From an uncultured Bacteroidales bacterium (lineage in GTDB: Bacteria; Bacteroidota; Bacteroidia; Bacteroidales; UBA932), in the NCBI GenBank assembly GCA_944326245.1, contig CALVDF010000022.1, forward strand, positions 1 to 35,347: a stretch of 35,347 bases of DNA, in the 5' to 3' direction. Position 1 is the first letter of the stretch. The number at the start of each line of letters is the position of its first letter. A program made the translations under genes and the position numbers. Shown one piece after another: positions 18,531 through 25,259 of the stretch. The notes under the pieces were generated by a model, which was not told the DNA's origin, ran no database searches, and was given only the letters and a program-made list of their open reading frames with translations.

Positions 18531-19322
18531 ATGAAAAGGACTTTTTTGACAGCAAGCTTACTGGCGGTTTCGGCCATGTTGTTTTTCGCGCAGACTCCTG
18601 CATCCGCCCAGACGGATGTGGAGATAGGCAAGACAGTAATCCGTATCCAGTCACCTATAGAAATCAACAGCAAGACTGAGAATAGACAAAACGATGCCGC
18701 TAAGAAAAAAAACAGGCCATGGCCTATAACTTATTCCGATCTGTATTTCGGATTCAGTTTCCCGATACCAGGCTGTAACTATGAGCCTACTCCGCAGTTG
18801 CCGGTACATTACGGGAACAGTTTTGAAATCCAGCTGGGGTACAGGCAGTGGTTCCGTCCTGCCAGACATTATGCCATCGGACTGTCTGTGCAATATACCC
18901 ATTACGATTTCAGGACTACAGGCCTTCTGCTTCCCGGGACCATTGCTCCTGGTCCTTTCAACGGCCAGATAACAAGAGAGATCTTCAAGTCAGACAATCT
19001 CGGTTTCGGGATATATAACCGCATTTTTGTTTTTGCCGGCTGGCCCGGACTGCACATTGACCTGGGAGCATGGGGTGACTGGGCTTTCAGCAATCAGTAC
19101 AAAACCAAATATATGGTAGCGGACAGCAAAGAGGTTGACCATTACCGGGATGGGACCAAGTTCTTTCCTCTGCAGGGCGGTGTCTATGGCGCAATAGGCG
19201 TGGGTGCATTTTCAGTATACTGCAAATACCGTTTCACCAACATGTTCAACCACTCTTACATAGCCATGGAACCTCCGCGGATGTCGATAGGACTGGTCGT
19301 AAGCCTGTCAGATCTGTTCTGA
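18531..19322 (+). CDS. Outer-membrane beta-barrel protein (paralog 2)
   Basis: From the ATG at 18531 this is a 263-residue protein. A GGAGG sequence 11 nt before this start supports it over the upstream frame opening at 18486. A signal peptide ends PASAQ. The mature protein opens TDVEIGKTVIRIQSP and carries aromatic strands, WGDWAFSNQY and YRFTNMFNHSYIAMEPP, all aligned with paralog 1. The two genes are an old tandem duplication: the motifs are kept, but the middle regions differ strongly. The gap between them is 67 bp. The operon probably ends here; a GC-rich hairpin straddles the stop codon. Confidence 0.8.
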   Translation: MKRTFLTASLLAVSAMLFFAQTPASAQTDVEIGKTVIRIQSPIEINSKTENRQNDAAKKKNRPWPITYSDLYFGFSFPIPGCNYEPTPQLPVHYGNSFEIQLGYRQWFRPARHYAIGLSVQYTHYDFRTTGLLLPGTIAPGPFNGQITREIFKSDNLGFGIYNRIFVFAGWPGLHIDLGAWGDWAFSNQYKTKYMVADSKEVDHYRDGTKFFPLQGGVYGAIGVGAFSVYCKYRFTNMFNHSYIAMEPPRMSIGLVVSLSDLF

Positions 19323-19327
19323 CAGGC
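19303..19327 (+). terminator. Hairpin across the stop codon of the sigma operon
   Basis: GCCTGTCA (19303-19310) and TGACAGGC (19320-19327) form a perfect 8-bp stem with a 9-nt loop. No T-run follows, so it may stabilise the 3' end rather than act as a classic terminator. Confidence 0.4.
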
Positions 19328-19517
19328 CCCGGCCCTGCCGGCGGCCCCTCATCGTTCCGCCATCGTTCCGTCTTCGTTCCAGCATCTGTCTGAAGTTTCC
19401 TGCAATTCGGCGCAGTTGCTGCAGTGCTGTGTTTATTTGCAGTGGCGGTCCATCGGTCTTTCCGGCTGCCGGTTCCGGTGATTTGCGTGAGTTGCCGTTG
19501 CCGAGTATTGTATTGAG

Positions 19518-19546
19518 TTGTTTAACAGGTAAGTTTCGTATTTTCG
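19518..19546 (+). promoter_or_regulatory. Promoter-like element before the 19557 hairpins
   Basis: TTG (19518-19520), 18 nt, TATTTTCG (19539-19546), one mismatch from TAnnTTTG. No coding frame follows it for over 500 bp; paired hairpins do. Confidence 0.4.
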
Positions 19547-19552
19547 TACCGA

Positions 19553-19675
19553 TTGATCCTCAGTGGTTTATCAAACCGAGGACTGCCGTGATGGGGTTTT
19601 GAAAAGGCATCAGGGAAGTCCGCTCTGATGTAACTTGTTGAAAACCAGACTTAATTTCAGAACGCGACTTCCCTA
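19553..19675 (+). ncRNA. Candidate structured RNA with two hairpins
   Basis: Hairpin 1 pairs TCCTC+GGTTT (19557-19569, 3-nt bulge) with AAACC+GAGGA (19573-19582). Hairpin 2 pairs AGGGAAGTC (19612-19620) with GACTTCCCT (19666-19674) and continues with GC/GC and TCTGA/TCAGA, about 16 pairs in all. A near-consensus promoter ends 10 nt before hairpin 1. There is no T-run after hairpin 2, so the 3' end is uncertain. No known RNA family is recognised. Confidence 0.35.
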
Positions 19676-20015
19676 TGAAACAGATTCACTGTAGCCCCGC
19701 CAGCCGTCATTCCGCCAAAGGTCTCTTCCTATAGGTTTCATACGAGATTACGATATCAGGAGCCTTCCGTAGCGTGACTACATTCTGTCCGCATTCTGCG
19801 GTCCTGGGAAAGTGAACCGATTCGCCGGGAAAAGTGGGAACTTTCCTTCGTGGTTGCCTGCTCCGCAGTCTTCTGGAGGTTTCCTGCCGCGAGTCCGGAT
19901 GTCGGCGGTGACGCGGGAGATAACTGGCAGGGAGGTCAGAGTCGGATCGTGCCGGTGATTCTGGCTGATGCCCTTTGTCCGTTATATACCGGGTGAGGTG
20001 TATGTGCTGTGCAGT
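19676..20015. other. Gene-free remainder of the gap before the exonuclease gene
   Basis: No coding frame with family similarity or a plausible start is seen. The sequence is mixed, with a palindrome CCTATAGG at about 19728-19735 and no tandem repeats. Confidence 0.5.
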
Positions 20016-20048
20016 TTTGGCTGGTTTTGTACTTTTTTGGTATTTTTG
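20016..20048 (+). promoter_or_regulatory. Promoter of the exonuclease gene
   Basis: TTTG (20016-20019), about 21 nt, TATTTTTG (20041-20048) matches the Bacteroidetes pattern and gives a leader of about 48 nt before the ATG at 20102. Confidence 0.6.
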
Positions 20049-20101
20049 CCTTTCATTCTTCCTGACAGTATTAAAGATTATTGAAGCATCAAGGCATCGG
20101 C

Positions 20102-20596
20102 ATGAAGGATTTTGCAGCCATAGATTTCGAGACAGCGAACAGGGAACCGGCGAGCGTATGCAGTGTCGGCATTGTCGTAGTGCGCGGAGGTGAGGTGACG
20201 GACCGCTTCTACAGCCTCATAAGGCCTGAGCCGGAGTATTATTGTTACTGGAATACCCGTGTCCACGGCCTCACGCTGCGGGATACTGCTGATGCCCCTG
20301 TGTTTCCGGAAGTATGGGCGAAGGTGGTTCCCTTGATCGAAGGCCTGCCGCTGGTTGCCCACAACAGCCCTTTCGACGAGAATTGCCTGAAGGCTGTCTT
20401 CCGGACCTACTGCCTGGACTATCCCGACTATGTTTTCCATTGTACCTGCCGGGCTTCCCGCCGCGTGTTCGGGAAGGAACTGCCCAACCATCAGCTGCAG
20501 ACCGTCGCAGCCCGCTGCGGGTTTGATCTTACGCGTCATCACAATGCCCTTGCCGACGCCGAAGCCTGCGCTGCCATTGCCTTGAGGATCTTATGA
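20102..20596 (+). CDS. DEDDh 3'-5' exonuclease (DnaQ-like)
   Basis: This 164-residue protein has all the exonuclease motifs: Exo I DFET (Asp8, Glu10), Exo II HNSPFDENCL (Asp92) and Exo III HHNALADAEACA (His147, Asp152). It therefore belongs to the DEDDh class, which removes nucleotides from 3' ends with two metal ions and includes the proofreading subunit epsilon and RNase T. The whole protein is a single domain, without the C-terminal extension that binds polymerase alpha in E. coli epsilon. The ATG at 20102 is preferred to the TTG at 20081. It has its own promoter and is flanked by long gene-free gaps. Confidence 0.92.
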   Translation: MKDFAAIDFETANREPASVCSVGIVVVRGGEVTDRFYSLIRPEPEYYCYWNTRVHGLTLRDTADAPVFPEVWAKVVPLIEGLPLVAHNSPFDENCLKAVFRTYCLDYPDYVFHCTCRASRRVFGKELPNHQLQTVAARCGFDLTRHHNALADAEACAAIALRIL

Positions 20597-20692
20597 TGCC
20601 TTTCAGTACAGGCTGCCGGCATGATGTCCCGTAGTATGCTGATATTGCATGCTCTATTGGTATATTTGTGTTCCGATACTCCAACAAAGATA

Positions 20693-20721
20693 TTGAATCT
20701 ACGCAAAATTTCGTATCTTTG
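20693..20721 (+). promoter_or_regulatory. Strong promoter of the 20727-20972 RNA
   Basis: TTG (20693-20695), 18 nt, TATCTTTG (20714-20721): a full match to the Bacteroidetes pattern in a region without a sizeable gene. A second -7-like box, TATATTTG (20661-20668), lies just upstream. Confidence 0.65.
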
Positions 20722-20726
20722 TCTTG

Positions 20727-20972
20727 CCGGTACATGTTGCCGGCACAACATATTGCAGACGAAAGTGTTTTCGTACTGTCCTCATAAGAAAATGTGGTAG
20801 TTTTCAGGATCAGAAGGACGGCTGCGGCACTCGTCACTTGATGTGTCTATGCGTTCCGGCATATCATGCCCGGTACCCATAACTGTCAGGTGTGGAGTAT
20901 CGGGCGCATGTCTCTGATCAGGTCTTACCACAACCTTCTTATAGACAGGCGGACAGACTCCACACTTTTTTT
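20727..20972 (+). ncRNA. Candidate 246-nt non-coding RNA with its own terminator
   Basis: A consensus promoter ends at 20721. About 170 nt later GTGTGGAGT (20890-20898) pairs perfectly with ACTCCACAC (20957-20965), followed by seven T residues (20966-20972), as in an intrinsic terminator with a long, branched loop (inner stem TGTCT 20909-20913 with AGACA 20943-20947). The 5' half has a CGAAA/TTTCG hairpin at about 20760-20773. Further pairings, CTGTCC (20776-20781) with GGACAG (20951-20956) and TGTGGTA (20793-20799) with TACCACA (20926-20932), cross the terminator stem, giving a pseudoknot or a switch. Only peptides of under 20 codons begin inside it. Not recognised as 6S, SRP, RNase P or tmRNA. 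Confidence 0.55.
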
Positions 20973-21019
20973 AATGTGCCGTCTTCATCCGGAGTCTCTG
21001 GAGACACAAGATACAGACT

Positions 21020-21142
21020 ATGAAAAAAAGATTTACGTTATTTGTGCTACTTGGCCTATCCGGCTCGGGGCATTGCCGTCTTGTGTAATGTATTATTGGG
21101 GATTCTGATCCGGAGAATCCGGATGATTACGGTATTGTGTAG
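21020..21142 (+). pseudogene. Possible remnant of a lipoprotein gene
   Basis: ATG at 21020 opens MKKRFTLFVLLGLSGSGHCR, a typical signal-peptide sequence, and stops after 22 codons (TAA 21086-21088). The same frame continues past the stop with Cys and then GDSDPENPDDYGIV before a second stop (TAG 21140-21142). Acidic Asp/Pro-rich sequence after a Cys is what follows the lipobox in many Bacteroidetes lipoproteins. It may be a decayed lipoprotein start or chance; a functional 22-residue peptide is also possible. It starts 47 nt after the T-run of the candidate RNA. Confidence 0.3.
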
Positions 21143-21161
21143 AGTTCCGCCTGAAAACGGA

Positions 21162-21190
21162 AATGGCCGCAGTGATGAATTGCGGCCATT
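21162..21190 (-). terminator. tRNA-Gly terminator
   Basis: AATGGCCGCA (21162-21171) and TGCGGCCATT (21181-21190) form a perfect 10-bp stem with a 9-nt loop. On the minus strand a T-rich tail (TTCCGTTTT) follows. It lies 12 bp downstream of the tRNA. Confidence 0.75.
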
Positions 21191-21202
21191 CTTATGCTTG
21201 TG

Positions 21203-21275
21203 AGCGGAAAACGGGGTTCGAACCCGCGACCTTCGGCTTGGGAAGCCGACGCTCTACCAACTGAGCTATTTCCGC
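21203..21275 (-). tRNA. tRNA-Gly (CCC anticodon)
   Basis: The minus strand gives a full 73-nt cloverleaf: acceptor GCGGAAA with TTTCCGC, D-arm GCTC/GAGC, anticodon loop TTCCCAA (anticodon CCC, reading GGG), T-arm with TTCGAAC, discriminator T. CCA is not encoded. No clear minus-strand promoter box was found upstream. Confidence 0.95.
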
Positions 21276-21285
21276 GAAAAATTTC

Positions 21286-21293
21286 TACCTTTG
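21286..21293 (+). promoter_or_regulatory. -7 box of the permease gene
   Basis: TACCTTTG matches TAnnTTTG, 43 nt before the ATG at 21337. It lies just outside the 5' end of the divergent tRNA-Gly gene. No TTG at -33 was seen. Confidence 0.45.
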
Positions 21294-21336
21294 CGTCAAC
21301 GGAACGGTGTTCCTTGACTGTTCCGGCTGCAAATAT

Positions 21337-22584
21337 ATGAATTTAAATTTATTTATAGCCAAAAAAATTAAGGGGCGGGGAGTAAGCTCCACTGGCAACA
21401 GTATAGCCTGTGTTTCCGTGGCCGTCAGTGTGGGTATCATTCTGATTGCCGTTGCGGTTTCCGGAGGTTTCAGAAAGGAGATAGGCAAGAGGGCGGTAGG
21501 GTTTACCGGCGAGATCCTGATTACTCCTCCCGGGGCGGATTATATGAATGACGTGTACCCCTTGCAGGCGGATCTGTCCTACCTGGCTGAGATCAAGGAA
21601 ATACCCGGGATAAGGTCGGTAAGTGAGACTGCATACCGGCCAGGGATGATCAAGACGGATACGGATGTATACGGAGTGATGTTCAAGGGGGTGGACTCGA
21701 CATATTCGCTGGATTTTTTTGCCGATTTCCTGGCTGAGGGATCCCTGCCTGATTTCTCGGGAAGCAGGATGAGCGATGAGGTGCTGATATCCAAGCGGCT
21801 GGCTTCAAAAATGGGCATCCGTCCTGGTGACAGGATGACCGTCTATTTTATAGGTGATCAGGTAAGGGCAAGACGTCTGACAGTGTCAGGACTTTACGAC
21901 ATCCAGCTGGAAAGTCTGGACGAGAAGCTTGCAATAGCGGATATCCGTCAGATACGCAGGCTCAACGGCTGGGACGGGCACGAGTCGTCCTGTCTGGAGA
22001 TTTCTCTTGGAGGGGACGGAAGCAAGGTCGCCGGCAGGCACCGGCAGGAGGTGTATGACAGGATCGGAGAGGTGATAATGGAAAGGGACATTACGGCTGA
22101 CGCCCCTGTGGTTGTGCGGACTATAGATGAAATATTCCCGGCATTGTTTGACTGGCTGGCCCTGCTGGATCTCAATGTCCTTGTGGTCATGGTGCTGATG
22201 ATGGCGGTGGCCGGTTTCAACATGATCTCCGGCCTGCTGATCATACTTTTCGAGCGGATATCCATGATCGGCTTGCTCAAATCCCTGGGCATGAGGACGT
22301 GGAATATATGCAAGGTATTCATATACAGGGGTGGGGCAATAGTTCTCAAGGGTATGATATGGGGCAATGCCGTGGCTCTTGTGCTGCTTGCCGTGCAGAA
22401 GTGGCTGAAGCCGTTTACTCTCAATCCCGAAAACTATTTTGTCAATTTCGTGCCTGTGGAACTCAATCCGCTGCACATAATCGCGGTGGACATTGCGGCC
22501 TTCGCCCTGATGCTGCTGATAATGGTCATCCCGTCGCTCTTCATCTCCCGCGTATCTCCCGACAGGACACTTAAAGTAAGTTGA
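21337..22584 (+). CDS. LolC/LolE-type FtsX-like permease
   Basis: This 415-residue inner-membrane protein has the MacB/FtsX layout of LolC/E: a short cytoplasmic start (MNLNLFIAKKIKGRGVSSTG), one membrane helix (about 22-45), a large periplasmic domain (about 46-265) and three C-terminal helices (about 270-305, 335-360, 380-407). LolC/E with the ATPase LolD extracts lipoproteins from the inner membrane and hands them to LolA. No LolD is adjacent, so the ATPase would be encoded elsewhere. The ATG at 21337 is chosen over a GTG at 21307, and is followed by the amphipathic IAKKI sequence typical of the family. The DUF4491 gene follows after 21 bp. Confidence 0.88.
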   Translation: MNLNLFIAKKIKGRGVSSTGNSIACVSVAVSVGIILIAVAVSGGFRKEIGKRAVGFTGEILITPPGADYMNDVYPLQADLSYLAEIKEIPGIRSVSETAYRPGMIKTDTDVYGVMFKGVDSTYSLDFFADFLAEGSLPDFSGSRMSDEVLISKRLASKMGIRPGDRMTVYFIGDQVRARRLTVSGLYDIQLESLDEKLAIADIRQIRRLNGWDGHESSCLEISLGGDGSKVAGRHRQEVYDRIGEVIMERDITADAPVVVRTIDEIFPALFDWLALLDLNVLVVMVLMMAVAGFNMISGLLIILFERISMIGLLKSLGMRTWNICKVFIYRGGAIVLKGMIWGNAVALVLLAVQKWLKPFTLNPENYFVNFVPVELNPLHIIAVDIAAFALMLLIMVIPSLFISRVSPDRTLKVS

Positions 22585-22605
22585 GATAAAGTAAATTGAG
22601 AATAT

Positions 22606-22944
22606 ATGAATTGTTCCGGTATTATCGTAGGCCTGTGTACATTTCTGATTATAGGGGTTTTCCATCCGATAGTCATCAAGGCCGAGTATTATCTCGGCAA
22701 GGAATGCTGGTGGATCTTTCTGTTGGCCGGAATCGCGGCTGCGGCAGGTTCTGTCCTGATAGACAATATGGTCGTATCGGTGCTGGTCGGGGTGATCGCG
22801 TTTTCCTGCTTCTGGTCCATACTGGAACTTTTCGAGCAGGAAAAGAGGGTGAAGAAGGGATGGTTCCCGGCCAATCCCAGACGGAACAATCACGGGCGGA
22901 ACAATACGCGACGCAGCAATTCCAGTCTAAGCGACCGGAAATGA
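22606..22944 (+). CDS. DUF4491 family membrane protein
   Basis: This 112-residue protein matches DUF4491 closely. Three hydrophobic segments (about 5-25, 36-52, 57-76) carry the conserved FLIIGVFHPIVIKAEYY, CWWIFLLAG and FWSILELFEQEKRVKKGWFP. The C-terminal 25 residues are basic, Asn/Arg-rich and probably cytoplasmic. It is probably cotranscribed with the permease upstream. The function of the family is unknown. The gene is convergent with murU, leaving a 21-bp gap. Confidence 0.9.
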   Translation: MNCSGIIVGLCTFLIIGVFHPIVIKAEYYLGKECWWIFLLAGIAAAAGSVLIDNMVVSVLVGVIAFSCFWSILELFEQEKRVKKGWFPANPRRNNHGRNNTRRSNSSLSDRK

Positions 22945-22965
22945 CAGGTCGGTCAGCAGCAGTTC

Positions 22966-23748
22966 TCAGCGGAGCAGGGAGAGTTTCCCGACATCGGTGA
23001 TGACGGCTTCTTCCGGGGCGCTGACGCACCGGACCGCATGCTCTGCCGCTACGGTGAGGTAGAAGTCGATGACTGAAAATGTCTCAGGCCAAGAACGCAT
23101 CATGCCTATGGCTTCTGGCGATATGGTATGGATGCCGCAGAAGGCGTACCGGTGCAGACCTTCTTCCGGAAGTCCTGCCTGTGACGGTGTCTCTGCGGGT
23201 ATGGCAGCGTGGGGACCGGAACCTTTGAATATGCCTTTTGCCGGATATTCCCATCCGCGCAGCTGCCCGTCGCTGCCGGCAAGCAGGTATCTGGACGATG
23301 TACGGCCGTTGACAAGAAGTGCCGCTGCTGGTGTGCCGGATCCGGCGGTTGCTGCGTTGAATGCCCCGTCGCATCGGTAGAACCGGTCCAGGTCGATTCC
23401 TGAGGTGACGATGTCCACATTGTGTACCAGTACCGGTTCCTGCCCTATGAGTCCGGACATGAAGGCATGCCTGATGCCTCCGCCCGTATCTCTGAGCAGG
23501 TCGCGCTCGTCGGAGAATGCGACATCGAGTCCGAATCCGTCCCGGGAGCGGATGAAGTTTTCCAGCATGTCGGCAAAATGATGTACGTTGATGACTGCCC
23601 GGGTGAACCCGGCTTCGCGCAGTCTCAGCATCAGCCTTTCGATCAGTGGTATCCCTTCGTAGGGGACAAGAGCCTTGGGCATCCTGTCGGTGAGCGGCTT
23701 GAGCCGGGTACCCAGCCCGGCGGCCAGTATCATGGCAGTTTTCATCAC
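22966..23748 (-). CDS. murU: Nucleotidyltransferase, probable MurNAc-1-phosphate uridylyltransferase
   Basis: This 260-residue sugar-phosphate nucleotidyltransferase has the signature AAGLGTRLKPLTDRMPKAL (about 8-26), VINVHHFADML, the RDTGGGIRHA loop and LVHNVDIVTSG, the metal-binding site. Such enzymes make NDP-sugars. Pairing with an AmgK-like kinase (4-bp ATGA overlap, kinase first) points to MurU, which turns MurNAc-1-phosphate into UDP-MurNAc in peptidoglycan recycling. That bypasses the fosfomycin-sensitive MurA step. The substrate is inferred from context; GDP-mannose or glucose-1-phosphate chemistry is the alternative. Met1 and Met2 are both possible starts. Confidence 0.85.
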   Translation of the reverse strand: MMKTAMILAAGLGTRLKPLTDRMPKALVPYEGIPLIERLMLRLREAGFTRAVINVHHFADMLENFIRSRDGFGLDVAFSDERDLLRDTGGGIRHAFMSGLIGQEPVLVHNVDIVTSGIDLDRFYRCDGAFNAATAGSGTPAAALLVNGRTSSRYLLAGSDGQLRGWEYPAKGIFKGSGPHAAIPAETPSQAGLPEEGLHRYAFCGIHTISPEAIGMMRSWPETFSVIDFYLTVAAEHAVRCVSAPEEAVITDVGKLSLLR

Positions 23749-25184
23749 AGTACTTCCCTCTCCAGATGCTGCTCCCTGTGTATCAGAGTGACACTGATCT
23801 TTCCGGGAATATTTCCGTATTTTTCCGCCAGATGGCCGGCGAGTCTTTCAGCGAAGTATACCGAGCGGTGTCTCCCTCCTGTGCATCCGAATGACAGCAT
23901 CAGGTCGGTAAATCCGCGTTCCAGATAGTTGTCGATGTGCATGTCCGCCATTTCGGCAGTGTGCCGTGCGAACTGTTCCGTCTCGCTGAAGCCCTGCAGA
24001 TACTCTCTTACCGGTGCGTCCATCCCGGTCATTGCCCTGTATTCGGGGAGTCTGCCTGGATTTGGGACCCCCCTGCAGTCGAAGACGTAGCCTCCGCCGT
24101 TGCCTGAAGTGTCTTCCGGTATCCCGTTTTTGTAGGAGAAACTGAATATCCTTACCAGCAGATGCCCGTCCTTTCCTTTCTGTACATTCCTGCTGTACAC
24201 GGGGATGAGCTGCATCAGGGTGCCGCAGAGGGTGGGATATTCCGCGAACGGCTCTGCCAGCAGCTCCCTTATGTTGTCCATCGCGTACGGGATGCTTTCG
24301 AGGAAGTGGGGCCGGCGCTCGAACAGGCCTCTGAATCCGTAGGCCCCGAGGACCTGGAGGGTCCTGAACAGTACGAAGTGCCTCAGGTCGTTGAGGAAAC
24401 CTTTTCGGTCTGTCTTTTCAAAACGGGACTGGGCTTCGAGGTAGGCTCCGGTCAGCTCTTCCTTGAGCTGCGGACTGTAGCGGGCCCGCGCCTGCCAGAC
24501 GAATGAGGCCAGGTCGTAGTGGACCGGTCCTCTGCGCCCCCCCTGGAAGTCGATGAACCTGAGCTCCCCGTCTGGGGCAAGCATGATGTTGCGTCCCTGG
24601 AAGTCCCTGTACATGAAGTTGTCGGAGCAGCATGCTAGGAGGCGTCCGCACAGGCTCCGGAAGTCCTCTTCGAGGGCCATCTCGTCGAATTCCACCCCAG
24701 AGGGCTTCAGGAAACAGTATTTGAAATAGTTGAGGTCAAACATGACAGATGTGCGGTCAAACGAGGATATGGGCCGGCACATGGAAAAGTCGAGGCCGAC
24801 GGCTCCGGCATACTGGAATGCGGGGAGGGTCTCTACGGCTTTCAGCAGCAGGGCTGTCTCTTCGGAAGAATAGGTCCCGCTTCTGCGTCCGGCAGACACG
24901 GCGTCGAAGAGGGTGGTGTCGCCCAGGTCCTCCTGCAGATAGCACATGCTGTCTTCGCTCACGGCGAGGACCTTGGGGACCGGCAGCCCGAGCCGGGAAA
25001 AATGGCGGTCGAGGTAGAGGAATGCTGTATTCTCCTGAAGGCTTGTCCCTGCTGCGGCGATGCAGCTGCCTTCGTTCCAGGTGATTCTGAAATACCGGCG
25101 GTTGCCTCCCGAGGAGGGAAGGGGAGTGATGCCGTATCCGCGGATCCCGGAGTATCGTTCGAACAGTGATTGTATTCTTTCCAT
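23745..25184 (-). CDS. AmgK-like sugar kinase fused to a RapZ C-terminal domain
   Basis: This 479-residue protein has two domains. Residues 1-330 are an aminoglycoside-phosphotransferase fold with the catalytic loop YRDFQGRN (192-199, Asp194, Asn199) and IDFQGG (211-216, metal-binding Asp). A Tyr replaces the usual His of the HxD motif. Residues about 350-479 match the RapZ C-terminal domain, with FGCTGGRHRSVYFAERLA near the end. AmgK phosphorylates MurNAc and GlcNAc at the anomeric position and feeds MurU, encoded just downstream. In enterobacteria the RapZ C-terminal domain senses glucosamine-6-phosphate, so the fused domain may tune the kinase to amino-sugar level. That role is inference. 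Confidence 0.88.
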   Translation of the reverse strand: MERIQSLFERYSGIRGYGITPLPSSGGNRRYFRITWNEGSCIAAAGTSLQENTAFLYLDRHFSRLGLPVPKVLAVSEDSMCYLQEDLGDTTLFDAVSAGRRSGTYSSEETALLLKAVETLPAFQYAGAVGLDFSMCRPISSFDRTSVMFDLNYFKYCFLKPSGVEFDEMALEEDFRSLCGRLLACCSDNFMYRDFQGRNIMLAPDGELRFIDFQGGRRGPVHYDLASFVWQARARYSPQLKEELTGAYLEAQSRFEKTDRKGFLNDLRHFVLFRTLQVLGAYGFRGLFERRPHFLESIPYAMDNIRELLAEPFAEYPTLCGTLMQLIPVYSRNVQKGKDGHLLVRIFSFSYKNGIPEDTSGNGGGYVFDCRGVPNPGRLPEYRAMTGMDAPVREYLQGFSETEQFARHTAEMADMHIDNYLERGFTDLMLSFGCTGGRHRSVYFAERLAGHLAEKYGNIPGKISVTLIHREQHLEREVL

Positions 25185-25244
25185 ATCAGGGGCAAATTTA
25201 GGAAAAATGCCGGTGCGGGAGGGCGGACTGAAACAAAAATCTCC

Positions 25245-25252
25245 TATATTTG
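25245..25252 (+). promoter_or_regulatory. -7 box of the porin gene
   Basis: TATATTTG matches TAnnTTTG and ends 7 nt before the ATG at 25260, predicting a leaderless or nearly leaderless message. No -33 TTG was seen. Confidence 0.55.
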
Positions 25253-25259
25253 CAACCTT

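Noticed and set aside
19726..19740. TTCCTATAGGTT shared with 1674-1685 as a possible attachment site
   Set aside because: A shared 12-mer is expected many times by chance in a window this size, and no integrase or element lies between the two sites.
20529..20837. 102-residue minus-strand frame
   Set aside because: It overlaps the 3' end of the exonuclease gene and the promoter of the candidate RNA, and has no recognisable domain.
20727..20972. Identity as tmRNA, SRP RNA, 6S RNA or RNase P RNA
   Set aside because: No tRNA-Ala-like ends or ALAA-type tag, the SRP domain IV match is poor, 5' and 3' ends do not pair as in 6S, and no RNase P core motifs were found. Left as unclassified.
20866..21108. 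80-residue plus-strand frame
   Set aside because: It runs through the predicted terminator stem and T-tract of the candidate RNA; composition is not protein-like.
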